Positions 24,869 through 33,000 of a stretch of 64,000 bases of DNA are shown here, piece after piece. The number at the start of each line of letters is the position of its first letter. Positions within the stretch are counted from its first letter, which is position 1. Origin of the DNA: CAXMST01 sp038206985. GTDB taxonomy: Bacteria > Actinomycetota > Thermoleophilia > Solirubrobacterales > 70-9. A program made the position numbers and the translations under genes. The stretch covers positions 1-64,000 of the forward strand of contig JBBRAH010000016.1 in NCBI GenBank assembly GCA_038206985.1. Direction: 5' to 3'. The notes below the pieces were generated by a model that searched no databases, was not told the origin of the DNA, and was given only the letters and a program-made list of their open reading frames with translations.

Positions 24869-26241
24869 CCTCCCTGCCCGCCTCCGGCCCCGGGGGAGTT
24901 GCCACCGTTGCCACCGCTCGCGCCTCCAGCGGAGCCGCCGCCGGAAGAGCCGCCGCCGGAGCCGCTGCCGCCTCCGTTTGCGCCTGATCCGCCGCCTCCG
25001 TTGCCACCGTTACCCGTGCCCTGGGCGGTGCCGGTGTCCTCGAGGGCCGCGCGCTGCAGGTCCTCGATCAGATCCGTCGCATCGGCCCGCGAGCGGAGCT
25101 CGTGGTTGGTCGCGGCGTCGCGGCGGTCCTCCGGGAGCGAATCGACGGTGACGGGGATCGAGAAGCTCTCGCTGTAGAGCTCGACGCCGAAGGGCAGGTC
25201 GTAGGGCAGACCGCGGTAGAGCGCCACACGGCCCGACTCGTCGGAGCCGATGAACCAGATCTGGCGGGCGCCGTAGTAGGCGCCGAAGCAGACTCCGCCG
25301 ATGATCAACAGGAGAGCCAACGTCCTGGCGATGCGGCCCGGCCAGGGTCCGCGGCGCTGCGCGCGACCGCTCGGCACAGCGATCGGCTTGGGCATCCCGC
25401 CACGACCCTGGGCCTCAGCCGGCTGGGCCTCGACACCCTCTCGGACCGCGTCGGCGGTGAGGCCCTCGGCCTCCGCGGTGGTGCCGATCAGGGTTGCCTC
25501 CTCGGCCTGGGGGCTGCCGGCGACGGCGACCTCCTCCACCCGGAAGAGGACCACCGTGATGTTGTCCCGGCCTCCGCGGTCGTTGGCCGCCCTGACCAAC
25601 TCGCGGCCGGCGGCGTCGAGATCGGGGGCCCCCCGGACGATCGACTCCAATTCGGCGTCGCCGAGCATCGTCGTCAGCCCGTCGCTGCAGAGGATGAAGA
25701 CGTCGTCGTCCCGAGCCGGCACCGTCATCGTGTCCACCGGCACCTGCGGCTCGGGGCCCAACGCCCGGGTGATCACCGAGCGCTGCGGGTGCTCCGCCGC
25801 CTGGTCCGCGGTCAGTTTGCCCTGCCTGCGCAGCTCCTCGACGAGCGAGTGGTCGTTGGTCAACTGGGAGAGCTCGCCGTCGCGCAGCCGGTAGGCACGC
25901 GAATCGCCGACATGGCCGAAGCTGACCTCGCCGTCACCGACCAGCGCCGCGGTGAGCGTGGTGCCCATGCCCGAGCGACTGGTGTCGCCGCTGGCGAGAT
26001 CGAAGATCTCCCGATTGGCACGCTGGGCGGTCTCGCTCAGGTACTGCTCGGCGGCGAGCGAGGCGTCGAGCTCAGGTTCGAAGGCCTCGACCGCCAGGCG
26101 CGAGGCGACTTCGCCGGCCTGGGCGCCACCCATACCGTCGGCGACCGCGAAGACCGGCGCACGGGCGAAGAACGAATCCTCGTTGGCCTCGCGCTGGCGT
26201 CCGGTGTCGGTGCGATGAGCTGCCTCGGCGACTCGGAGCAT
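24865..26241 (-). CDS. PP2C-type Ser/Thr phosphatase with glycine-rich external tail (PstP)
   Basis: 458 residues. The PP2C catalytic domain (1-240) holds the metal ligands in GRQREANEDSFF, VADGMGGAQAGEVAS, LCSDGLTTMLGD and NDRGGRDNITVVL. A 70-residue linker leads to one membrane helix (TLALLLIIGGVCFGAYYGA, about 310-330), then a small external domain, then a 50-residue tail made almost entirely of Gly, Ser, Ala and Asn. It should dephosphorylate the kinases of this cluster and their targets. The tail has no equivalent in well-studied PstP and is low-complexity. Confidence 0.93.
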   Translation of the reverse strand: MLRVAEAAHRTDTGRQREANEDSFFARAPVFAVADGMGGAQAGEVASRLAVEAFEPELDASLAAEQYLSETAQRANREIFDLASGDTSRSGMGTTLTAALVGDGEVSFGHVGDSRAYRLRDGELSQLTNDHSLVEELRRQGKLTADQAAEHPQRSVITRALGPEPQVPVDTMTVPARDDDVFILCSDGLTTMLGDAELESIVRGAPDLDAAGRELVRAANDRGGRDNITVVLFRVEEVAVAGSPQAEEATLIGTTAEAEGLTADAVREGVEAQPAEAQGRGGMPKPIAVPSGRAQRRGPWPGRIARTLALLLIIGGVCFGAYYGARQIWFIGSDESGRVALYRGLPYDLPFGVELYSESFSIPVTVDSLPEDRRDAATNHELRSRADATDLIEDLQRAALEDTGTAQGTGNGGNGGGGSGANGGGSGSGGGSSGGGSAGGASGGNGGNSPGAGGGQGG

Positions 26242-26250
26242 CGGTGGACC

Positions 26251-26745
26251 CTACCCGCCCCCGGAGTCCGGGATCGAGAGCTCGAAGCGAAAGATGGTGT
26301 CCCCGATCGCGATCTCGTCCAGGTCCTTCAGCTCCGCTTCCCGCGTGAGCTGACCGCCGTTCAGCATGGTGCCGTTGGTGGAGCCGAGATCCTCGAGTAG
26401 ATACCGGTTGCCGCGACTCTGGATCCGGCAATGGATCCCCGACGCGAAGCGATCCTCGATCCGGACGTCCGCGCCGGCGTCGCGGCCGATGGTGACGCCG
26501 CCGAAGAGATCGATGCGCTCGCCGATCTCCAGGCCCGCGCCCGCCATCGCGACCAGCCACGCATCGGTCGCGGCGATCCGCGCCGGTTGGGCCTCGTGCA
26601 GGCCGGTGCCCTCGGGTGCCACGCCGGCCGCGAGCCCGCCGCGGCGCAGATCCTTGAGCGCGCTACGAGCGATCATGAAGAGGAAGAGATAGAGCACGGC
26701 GAGGAAACCGAACTTGAGCGCTACGGCTATCGGATCAGCATCCAT
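26251..26745 (-). CDS. fhaB: FHA-domain membrane protein (FhaB/FipA)
   Basis: 164 residues: an N-terminal membrane helix (FGFLAVLYLFLFMIARSAL), a short linker, and a C-terminal FHA phosphothreonine-binding domain (IDLFGGVTIGRDAGADVRI, FASGIHCRI, LEDLGSTNGTMLNG). The Arg in GRDAG, the IH in SGIHC and the STNGT are the canonical contact residues. In mycobacteria FhaB/FipA couples PknA/B signalling to division proteins. Lies between fhaA and the phosphatase gene in the same leftward operon. Confidence 0.93.
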   Translation of the reverse strand: MDADPIAVALKFGFLAVLYLFLFMIARSALKDLRRGGLAAGVAPEGTGLHEAQPARIAATDAWLVAMAGAGLEIGERIDLFGGVTIGRDAGADVRIEDRFASGIHCRIQSRGNRYLLEDLGSTNGTMLNGGQLTREAELKDLDEIAIGDTIFRFELSIPDSGGG

Positions 26746-26775
26746 CGCTCAGGCCCCCGCAGTCCACCGGCGCGT

Positions 26776-27543
26776 TCACTGCTCGATATCGAAGATGAAA
26801 CTGCTGGTGCCGATCGTGACCTCGTCGCCGGGCGACAGGCGCGCGGAGTCCACCTTGCGGTCGTTGACCTTGACCCCGTTGGTCGAGCCCAGGTCGGAGA
26901 CCGCCCAGTCGCCGTTGGAGTTGCGCCGCAACTCGGCGTGACGCCGGGAGATGTTGCGGTCGTCGAGGACGCAGTCGCACTCGCGCGAGCGGCCGATCAC
27001 CGCAACCGGTCCGTCGAGCACGTAGCGGCGGTCGCCGAGTGAGACGATCGCCCGCGTCTCCGTCAGCGGCGCGGACTTCGGCGCACGGCGCTGCTTCTTC
27101 TCGGGGGCCGGGGCCGAGTAGACCATCGTGTGGCCGTTCTGGCCCTGCTCGCCGGTATCCCCCTGACGTGCCGGCGGCTTGACCAGCCGGGGCTGGATCC
27201 CGAACTCGCCCAGTCGCAGGCGCTCGTCGGACTCGATCAGGACTTCGGGCCGGGTCAGAAGGGCGTAATCCTGGCGGCGGGCATGCTCCAACAGATAGTC
27301 GGCGAGCTCCTGTGCGAGCGAGCGCTCGTAACCCTCGAGGCGCTGGTGGTCCTCGGTGGAGAGCCAGACCGTGTACTGGTTGGGCGCGTAGGTCTGCGAA
27401 ACGGAAGCCGTGCGGTGGGAGTCCATCTCCTTGGCCAGCTTGCGGGCGATCTCCACCGGCTGCACCTGGGAGCTGAAGGCACGGCTGAAGACGCCTTCGA
27501 CGAGGCCTTCGATTCTGGCTTCGAGATTGCGGAGAACGCTCAT
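26776..27543 (-). CDS. fhaA: DUF3662 + FHA domain protein (FhaA)
   Basis: 255 residues. Residues 1-120 form the DUF3662 domain (RNLEARIEGLVEGVFSRAF, QPVEIARKLAKEMDSHR), about 50 residues of linker rich in Pro, Lys and Gln, then an FHA domain (GPVAVIGRSRECDCVLDD, NISRRHAEL, DLGSTNGVKVND). In mycobacteria FhaA binds phosphorylated MurJ and controls lipid II export, interesting because a kinase with a MurJ-like external domain lies about 8 kb away. First gene of the operon; the 168-bp upstream gap contains GGCCCACA/TGTGGGCC inverted repeats (27551-27558 and 27588-27595). Confidence 0.93.
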   Translation of the reverse strand: MSVLRNLEARIEGLVEGVFSRAFSSQVQPVEIARKLAKEMDSHRTASVSQTYAPNQYTVWLSTEDHQRLEGYERSLAQELADYLLEHARRQDYALLTRPEVLIESDERLRLGEFGIQPRLVKPPARQGDTGEQGQNGHTMVYSAPAPEKKQRRAPKSAPLTETRAIVSLGDRRYVLDGPVAVIGRSRECDCVLDDRNISRRHAELRRNSNGDWAVSDLGSTNGVKVNDRKVDSARLSPGDEVTIGTSSFIFDIEQ

Positions 27544-27711
27544 AACAGTTGGCCCACACTTGGGCCTGCTCCCCCTCCGGGGCCACCTGTGGGCCGACGG
27601 TGGGACCAGGACTACGGGGATGCTAGCCCTCCGGAGTGAGGATCAGCGCCCACCGTGGCAGATGCACGGACGGGGGTCAACGCGCGAGAAGCGGATCTCC
27701 GCGTCACCGGT

Positions 27712-29514
27712 TCAACCGGCGCGGGAACCGACGCCGTGCAAAGCGGCCTCGACATGGCGCGAGGCGGCGCGCGTAGCGCGCGTCGGAGCGTCCGCGAGCG
27801 GCACGACGGCGGGATTGCGCGGTGCCCTGGGAGGTCGATCGGCGACCCGGGGCGAGGCGACGCCGAAGCGTCCTGCCATGGCGGGCAACCGGAGGCCGGT
27901 CCCGTTCTCCGGCATCGGCCTTCCTGCGCGATCCCAGGCAATCCACAAAAGAGCGGCGATCAGGGCCGGAGCGAGCACCATCGAGGGTCCCGCTGCGCCG
28001 CCGACCGCGCCGAGACAGGCGACGAGACAGGCGGCCCACACCATTCCCCCGACAGCGACGGCAGCGGGACCTGCGACGTCGAGCAGCGCGCCGAGCAGAA
28101 CCGCGGCGCCCACCCAGATCAGCCCCACGGCGAGAGCGTCGGCTCCCAGCAGCGGTATGAGCAGGCCGTTGATCGCATCGGGACCGGACGCCGACCACTC
28201 AGCGCCAGGGCCTGGCGGTGCCACCCCGAGGGCGGCCCCCACGGCGACGCCGGCGATCACCGTCCAGGCCCATCCAAGCGCGGCGAGCGCCGGGCGGGCG
28301 CCGGGGCGTGGATGGGTGGCTGCAGCCACGACGAAGAGCGGGGCCATGCCGATCGCACCGAGGACCGGTGCGATCGCCGGCGCGATCCATTCCAGCGGCC
28401 GCGACAGCAGCAGCGCGGCTGGGGCGAAGAGTGCGGCCGCGATCAGAGCCAGTCCCGGGCGACCTGCCAGGACGCCGAGAGCGGCGATCCCGCCGGCCGC
28501 CAGCAGCACCGCGAACGGGCGGGCGGGGATCGCCTCGGGTAGGGACGCGGCGGGAAGGGGCTCCTCGGGCTCGGGGACGGCCCGGTCCGGGTGCAGGGCC
28601 CCGGCGACCGTCTCGAGCATCTCGTGCAGAACGCCGAGCCCGGGACGCATCTCGGGGTCGGCGCAGAGGCCGGCGTCGATCGCACCGCAGAGTGCGACCG
28701 GCAGCTCGGGACGCGCGTCCGCGAGTGAGGGCAGCTCGGTGCCGATCCTGCGGGCGGTCGCCGCCGGACTCGCCGAGGCGACGGGGTTGTAGCCCGCCCA
28801 GAGTTCGTAGAGGCTCAACGACAGGGAGTAGACGTCGGCGGCGGAGCCGGCCGGCTCTCCCGCGGCCTGCTCGGGCGCCATGTAGGCGAGGGTGCCGACC
28901 ACCTGCCCGGTCGCCGTCAATCCGGGCTCGTCGGCGACGGCGGCGATGCCGAAGTCGGCGAGCAGCGCTCGCTCGCCGCTTCCGCGCATGCGCTTGCCGC
29001 GTCGGCCGCGGATCAGGACATTGTCGGGCTTGATGTCGCGGTGGATAACGCCCTGGGCATGGGCATGGGCGAGTGCGGCGCAGAGATCGACGCCGATCTC
29101 TGCAAGGTCGCGGTCGCTGAGCGCACCCGAAGATGCGTACTCGCGCAGGTTCGGGCCCTTGACCAGCTCCGAGACGAGGTAGGCGGAGCCGTTCTCCTCC
29201 CCCAGCTCATACAGCCTCACGATGCCGGCGTGGTTGAGGCGGGCGGCGGCGTGTGCCTCGCGGAGCACTCGACCAGCGGCCCTGCCCTCGACCTGCTTGA
29301 TCGCCACTTCGCGGCAGAGGCGCTCGTCCCAGGCCCGGTGCACGGTGCCGTAGCCACCGCGCCCGATCCGCTCAGCGACAGTGAACCTGCCCAGAATCAA
29401 CTCGCCTTCGACCACGCAGCGGAGTTCGCCGCGAGGGTTGCCGATCCTGCCCGCGGGGCGGGTTTTCGGACGATCTCCACTGTGTGCGCTTTTTCCGGTG
29501 CGGGAAGGGGTCAT
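27712..29514 (-). CDS. Ser/Thr protein kinase with polytopic membrane C-terminus
   Basis: 600 residues from ATG 29514 (frame open to 29577). Kinase domain about 35-290: IGRGGYGTVHRAW, VAIKQVEG, HRDIKPDNVLIRG, a short basic insert (RRGKRMRGSGERA) before ADFGIAAVAD, and GTLAYMAPEQAAGE. All catalytic residues are present. Instead of one helix and a sensor, the C-terminal half has about eight Ala/Gly/Leu-rich membrane helices, ending with a basic cytoplasmic tail (RAPRNPAVVPLADAPTR). No extracellular domain of any size. Divergent from the CARDB gene (36 bp between starts). No Shine-Dalgarno seen. Confidence 0.85.
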   Translation of the reverse strand: MTPSRTGKSAHSGDRPKTRPAGRIGNPRGELRCVVEGELILGRFTVAERIGRGGYGTVHRAWDERLCREVAIKQVEGRAAGRVLREAHAAARLNHAGIVRLYELGEENGSAYLVSELVKGPNLREYASSGALSDRDLAEIGVDLCAALAHAHAQGVIHRDIKPDNVLIRGRRGKRMRGSGERALLADFGIAAVADEPGLTATGQVVGTLAYMAPEQAAGEPAGSAADVYSLSLSLYELWAGYNPVASASPAATARRIGTELPSLADARPELPVALCGAIDAGLCADPEMRPGLGVLHEMLETVAGALHPDRAVPEPEEPLPAASLPEAIPARPFAVLLAAGGIAALGVLAGRPGLALIAAALFAPAALLLSRPLEWIAPAIAPVLGAIGMAPLFVVAAATHPRPGARPALAALGWAWTVIAGVAVGAALGVAPPGPGAEWSASGPDAINGLLIPLLGADALAVGLIWVGAAVLLGALLDVAGPAAVAVGGMVWAACLVACLGAVGGAAGPSMVLAPALIAALLWIAWDRAGRPMPENGTGLRLPAMAGRFGVASPRVADRPPRAPRNPAVVPLADAPTRATRAASRHVEAALHGVGSRAG

Positions 29515-29549
29515 ACTGCTGTTGGCGAAAGTCGCCCGGGAGAGCAGTT

Positions 29550-30701
29550 TTGGACTTCTTCGACGAAGACGACGCACCCCCAGAGGACGAGCCCACGCGA
29601 CGCGGCGGGCGCAGCAAGCGACCGATCGCAGCGAGGCCCGAGCCCGACCTGGGCGCTGGCGGGCACGTGAGCCGCCAGCAGGTCCGGACGCGGCAACTGA
29701 CCTTCATCGGCGCCTCGATCGTGGTCTTTATCCTGCTCGTGCTCGCCTTTCGTGGCTGCCTCGACGCCCGCAAGGAGCGTGCCTTCAAGAACTACGTCAG
29801 CGACCTGAGCGCCATCGCCGTGGAGAGCGACCAGCTCAGCAAGGGCTTCTTCGATGCGCTCGAGGGGGGCTCCTCGAGCGGCGACATCACGCTCGGCAAT
29901 CAGGTCAACGGCGACCGCAGCACGGCAAGCTCGCTGGCTCAGCGGGCGGCCAACCTCGACAACCCCGACGAGCTCGCCCAGGCGCAGACCTCGATCGCGC
30001 TCGCCTTCCAGCTGCGTGCCGACGCACTCGGCACGATCGCCGACCAGCTCGACACGGCGCTCGGCGACGAGGGTGCCACCAAGGCCCAGAAGCAGATCAC
30101 CGAGCAGATGAAGGTGCTGGTCGCCAGCGACGTCCTCTACAAGCGAGGCCAGGACCAGATCGAGCAGGAGCTGACCGACCAGGAGATCGTGGTCGACGGC
30201 GGCGTGCCCAAGAGCCAGTTCGTGCCGACGGGCAAGAACGACCCCAACTTCCTCGAGTTGAGCGAGATCCAGGGACTGCTCGCCGGCGCCGGCGCCTCCT
30301 CCACCGGAGGTGGAGGGGGTAGTGGTGGCGCCAGCTGCGATCCCGGCGACGAGCTGACCCACGGCCTCGGCCTGATCTCGGTCACCGCGGCTCCGAGCGG
30401 CGCAGCCCTGACTCCGGATGCGGCCAACACGGTCACCTCCACCGACACGGACATCACGGCGACCGTGCAGAACCAGGGGGACGCCCCCGAGACCGAAGTT
30501 CAGGTGAGCGTCGAGGGCGACTTCACCGGCAACCAGACGATCTCGACGATCGCCGCGGGAGCCGAGGAGACGGTCACGATCCCGCTCAAGCCGACCCCGT
30601 CTGCCGGGGACACCGGTTCGATCACGGTCACTGCTCAGCCGGTCTGCGGTGAGCAGGAAGAGACCAACAACACCTTCACCTACGACCTGGCCTTCGAGTA
30701 G
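29550..30701 (+). CDS. Membrane-anchored protein with CARDB-type extracellular domain
   Basis: 383 residues. TTG start chosen because GGGAGAG lies 7 bp upstream; the longer in-frame ATG at 29484 reads through the divergent kinase start. Acidic cytoplasmic N-terminus (DFFDEDDAPPEDEPTRRGG), one helix (FIGASIVVFILLVLAF), then an external helical domain of about 180 residues (coiled-coil-like, DALGTIADQLDTAL, QKQITEQMKVLVASDV), a Gly-rich linker, and a C-terminal CARDB/DUF11-like beta-sandwich (TDITATVQNQGDAPETEVQV). Role unknown; the position beside kinases suggests a phosphorylation target or wall-facing scaffold (inference). Confidence 0.72.
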   Translation: MDFFDEDDAPPEDEPTRRGGRSKRPIAARPEPDLGAGGHVSRQQVRTRQLTFIGASIVVFILLVLAFRGCLDARKERAFKNYVSDLSAIAVESDQLSKGFFDALEGGSSSGDITLGNQVNGDRSTASSLAQRAANLDNPDELAQAQTSIALAFQLRADALGTIADQLDTALGDEGATKAQKQITEQMKVLVASDVLYKRGQDQIEQELTDQEIVVDGGVPKSQFVPTGKNDPNFLELSEIQGLLAGAGASSTGGGGGSGGASCDPGDELTHGLGLISVTAAPSGAALTPDAANTVTSTDTDITATVQNQGDAPETEVQVSVEGDFTGNQTISTIAAGAEETVTIPLKPTPSAGDTGSITVTAQPVCGEQEETNNTFTYDLAFE

Positions 30702-30736
30702 GCGCGCGCCGGACGGCCTCTTGCGCGAGGCGCCCC

Positions 30737-30757
30737 GGCGGGGCTCAGCGCCCCGCC
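30737..30757 (+). terminator. Hairpin after the CARDB gene
   Basis: GGCGGGGC and GCCCCGCC, perfect 8-bp arms with a five-base loop, 36 bp past the stop. No T-tract. Confidence 0.55.
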
Positions 30758-30763
30758 CCGCCC

Positions 30764-30769
30764 TATCCT
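30764..30769 (+). promoter_or_regulatory. -10 box of the DUF4446 gene (leaderless)
   Basis: TATCCT, 8 bp before GTG 30778; no Shine-Dalgarno between. Confidence 0.45.
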
Positions 30770-30777
30770 GAACCGCT

Positions 30778-31311
30778 GTGGTGGATGGTCTGGACTCAAC
30801 GGTGGGAATCGTCGCTCTGGCGGCGGCGGGCGGGGTGCTGATTGCGCTGTTGATTGCGCTGTGGGCGCTGCTGGGGCTGCGTCGCGTGCGGGCCGATCAG
30901 CGCCTGGTGGTAGGCGAGATGGGCGAGCAGGACCTCGTCGCCCATGCGGCGGCGATTCAGCGGCGCATGGAGCACCTCGCCGAAGGCGTCGAGGAGACAT
31001 CCAGCGCGCTGTTCTCACGCATGGAGAGCGCCGAGGTGCGCCTCGACGGATCGATCTGCAAGACGGCGGTGGTCCGCTACGACGCTTTCAACGAGACCAG
31101 CGGACGGCAGTCGAGCACCGTCGCCCTCCTCGACGACCGGGACAATGGCGTGATCATCTCCGCGATCCTCCAGCGCGAGCAGGCCCGGGTCTACGCCAAG
31201 GCCGTCACCGAGGGCCGCTCGGAGTTGGAGCTCTCGCCCGAGGAGCTGGAGGCGATCCGCAGGGCCCGCGAGCAGGCCGGCCCCAGCGGAGCGGAGGACG
31301 CCCGGGAGTGA
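30778..31311 (+). CDS. DUF4446 family membrane protein
   Basis: 177 residues, GTG start. One N-terminal helix (VALAAAGGVLIALLIALWAL), a predicted coiled coil (LVAHAAAIQRRMEHLAEGVEE), and the conserved C-terminal block VVRYDAFNETSGRQS, STVALLDDRDNGVIISAILQ, ARVYAKAVTEGRSELELSPEE that defines DUF4446. No function is established; the family is widespread in Firmicutes and Actinobacteria near par and wall genes. Its stop overlaps the GTG start of pheA (GTGA), so the two are co-translated. Confidence 0.9.
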   Translation: MVDGLDSTVGIVALAAAGGVLIALLIALWALLGLRRVRADQRLVVGEMGEQDLVAHAAAIQRRMEHLAEGVEETSSALFSRMESAEVRLDGSICKTAVVRYDAFNETSGRQSSTVALLDDRDNGVIISAILQREQARVYAKAVTEGRSELELSPEELEAIRRAREQAGPSGAEDARE

Positions 31312-32174
31312 TTGTCTCCTACCTGGGACCGACCGGGACCTACACCGAGGAGGCGCTGCTGGCGAGCGCCGCGGGGCTGGACTTCAAACCGTCCCCGCGA
31401 GCAACGATCTTCGAGGCGATCAACGCCGTGGAGCGGGGCGACGTGGGCCTCGCCTTCGTCCCCTTCGAGAACTCGATCGAGGGCTCGGTGCGCTCGACGC
31501 TCGACGCACTCGCCTTCGACACCGAGCATGTTCGGATCGTCGGCGAGCACGACCATCCAATCCGCCACAACCTGATCGCACGCACCGAGTTGCCGCTGGA
31601 GCGGATCGAGGTCGTGCTCTCCCACCCCCAGGCGAACGCACAGTGCGCGAGGTTCGTGCGGGAAGCGCTTCCCGCGGCAGAGGTGCGCGCTATCGCCAGC
31701 ACGAGCGAGGCCGTGCGTCAGGTCTCGGAGTCCCCGGAACCCTGGGCCGCGTTGGGCTCGGTGGCGGCGGCCCGGGCCTACGGCGGCACCATCGTGCGGG
31801 CCGGCGTCGAGGACGAGGCCGACAACGTGACGCGGTTCGTCTGGCTCAGCTCGGGCCGGGACGCCGAGCCCGACAGGGGCGAGGGGATCGGCGAAGGGCA
31901 GTGGCGGACGACGCTCGTCTTCTACGAGCTCGGGGACGACCGGCCCGGCGCGCTGCTCGAGGCCCTGCGCGAATTCTCGAGCCGCGACGTGAACCTGACA
32001 CGGATCGAGTCCCGGCCGCGGCGGCGCGGACTCGGGCGCTATCTCTTCTTCATCGACCTGGAAGGAGCGCTCGCGACTCCGGCGACAGCGGAGGCAATCG
32101 AGGGGCTACGGGGCAAGGCCGAGAGCGTCCGGATCCTGGGCAGCTATCGGGTGGGTGGCCCGGCGCCTCTATGA
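31308..32174 (+). CDS. pheA: Prephenate dehydratase
   Basis: 288 residues, GTG start overlapping the preceding stop. Converts prephenate to phenylpyruvate for phenylalanine. The PDT domain shows IVSYLGPTGTYTEEALLASA, FVPFENSIEGSVRSTLDAL, and the catalytic TRF motif in DNVTRFVWL. A C-terminal ACT domain follows (GALLEALREFSSRDVNLTRI, ESRPRR) with the ESRP phenylalanine-binding signature, so feedback inhibition by Phe is expected. No chorismate mutase domain is fused. Confidence 0.95.
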   Translation: MIVSYLGPTGTYTEEALLASAAGLDFKPSPRATIFEAINAVERGDVGLAFVPFENSIEGSVRSTLDALAFDTEHVRIVGEHDHPIRHNLIARTELPLERIEVVLSHPQANAQCARFVREALPAAEVRAIASTSEAVRQVSESPEPWAALGSVAAARAYGGTIVRAGVEDEADNVTRFVWLSSGRDAEPDRGEGIGEGQWRTTLVFYELGDDRPGALLEALREFSSRDVNLTRIESRPRRRGLGRYLFFIDLEGALATPATAEAIEGLRGKAESVRILGSYRVGGPAPL

Positions 32175-32225
32175 GCTGCAATGCGGCCCGCTTCCGGGTC
32201 GGCGGGATACGGCGGGCCTTGCGGA

Positions 32226-32231
32226 TAGAAT
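32226..32231 (+). promoter_or_regulatory. -10 box of the HNH gene (leaderless)
   Basis: TAGAAT, 9 bp before ATG 32241, with no Shine-Dalgarno between. Confidence 0.45.
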
Positions 32232-32240
32232 CGCTCGCCG

Positions 32241-32912
32241 ATGGACACACTTGCCGAACCGGTCAACGGCCGGGGCTGGGGTAGCCCGAGGGGCAGGCTG
32301 AGTGCGGCCTCGAACGGGAGCGCGACGGCCGTAGCTGCCACCAACGGCGCGGTGGCTGGATCCGGGGCGCCGGAGCCCGGCGTGGTGCGCTCCATCGGCG
32401 GCCGGGTGCTCGTCCTCAACGCGACGTATGAGCCGATCAACGTCTGTGCGGTTCGGCGCGCGGCCGTCCTGCTGCTCAAGGGCCGTGCCGAGATCGTCGA
32501 GCGCAGCGAGGAGCTCCTGCGCAGCGAGCGCTACGAGTACGCGCGGCCGGTGGTCATCAAGCTGGTCAGCTACGTTCGGATCCCGCGCGACATGCACCGG
32601 CGCAAGATCACCCGCAAGGCCGTGCTGGCTCGCGACTCCTGGACCTGCCAGTACTGCGGCACCCAGCGCAGCGGGCTGACGGTGGACCACGTGATCCCGC
32701 GCAGCCGGGGCGGCAGCTCGGCCTGGGACAACATCGTCGCTGCCTGCGCTCCCTGCAACCGGCGCAAGGGCAACCGGCTGCCGACCGAGATCAAGATGCA
32801 CCCCAGCTCCACGCCAAGGCCGCCCGGGCCGAACGTCTTCATCCGCGTCGCCTCGCCGCGCGTGCCTCCCTCCTGGGAGCCCTATCTGGACCCCCTCGGC
32901 CTCGCGGCCTGA
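32241..32912 (+). CDS. HNH endonuclease family protein
   Basis: 223 residues. The N-terminal 50 are Ala/Gly/Ser-rich and probably disordered. The conserved part begins RVLVLNATYEPINVCAVRRA and YVRIPRDMHRRKITRKAVLA, then the HNH site: CQYCG, LTVDHVIPRSRGG, NIVAACAPCNRRKGNR, i.e. two CxxC zinc pairs and the DH...N core. This stand-alone family is very common in actinobacteria and cyanobacteria; its biological role is not settled and nothing marks it as a restriction or homing enzyme. Its transcript probably ends at the hairpin at 32956-32988. Confidence 0.9.
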   Translation: MDTLAEPVNGRGWGSPRGRLSAASNGSATAVAATNGAVAGSGAPEPGVVRSIGGRVLVLNATYEPINVCAVRRAAVLLLKGRAEIVERSEELLRSERYEYARPVVIKLVSYVRIPRDMHRRKITRKAVLARDSWTCQYCGTQRSGLTVDHVIPRSRGGSSAWDNIVAACAPCNRRKGNRLPTEIKMHPSSTPRPPGPNVFIRVASPRVPPSWEPYLDPLGLAA

Positions 32913-32955
32913 GGGCTGCGCGAGCGGCGCCCCCGCTGCGGACTCCACAAGAGCC

Positions 32956-32988
32956 GAGGCCGCCCCCGCCAGCGGCGGGAGCGGCCTC
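32956..32988. terminator. Hairpin between convergent transcripts
   Basis: GAGGCCGC and GCGGCCTC arms with inner CCGC/GCGG pairing. Placed 43 bp after the HNH stop and just past the end of the leftward small element at 33001-33172, so it could end both. Confidence 0.6.
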
Positions 32989-33000
32989 GAGTAGTTGCGG

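Noticed and set aside
27544..27711. tRNA or small RNA in the fhaA upstream gap
   Set aside because: Inverted repeats are present, but no cloverleaf or T-loop could be drawn.
29484..29549. Upstream ATG extension of the CARDB protein
   Set aside because: It would overlap the divergent kinase start, and a GGGAGAG Shine-Dalgarno marks TTG 29550.
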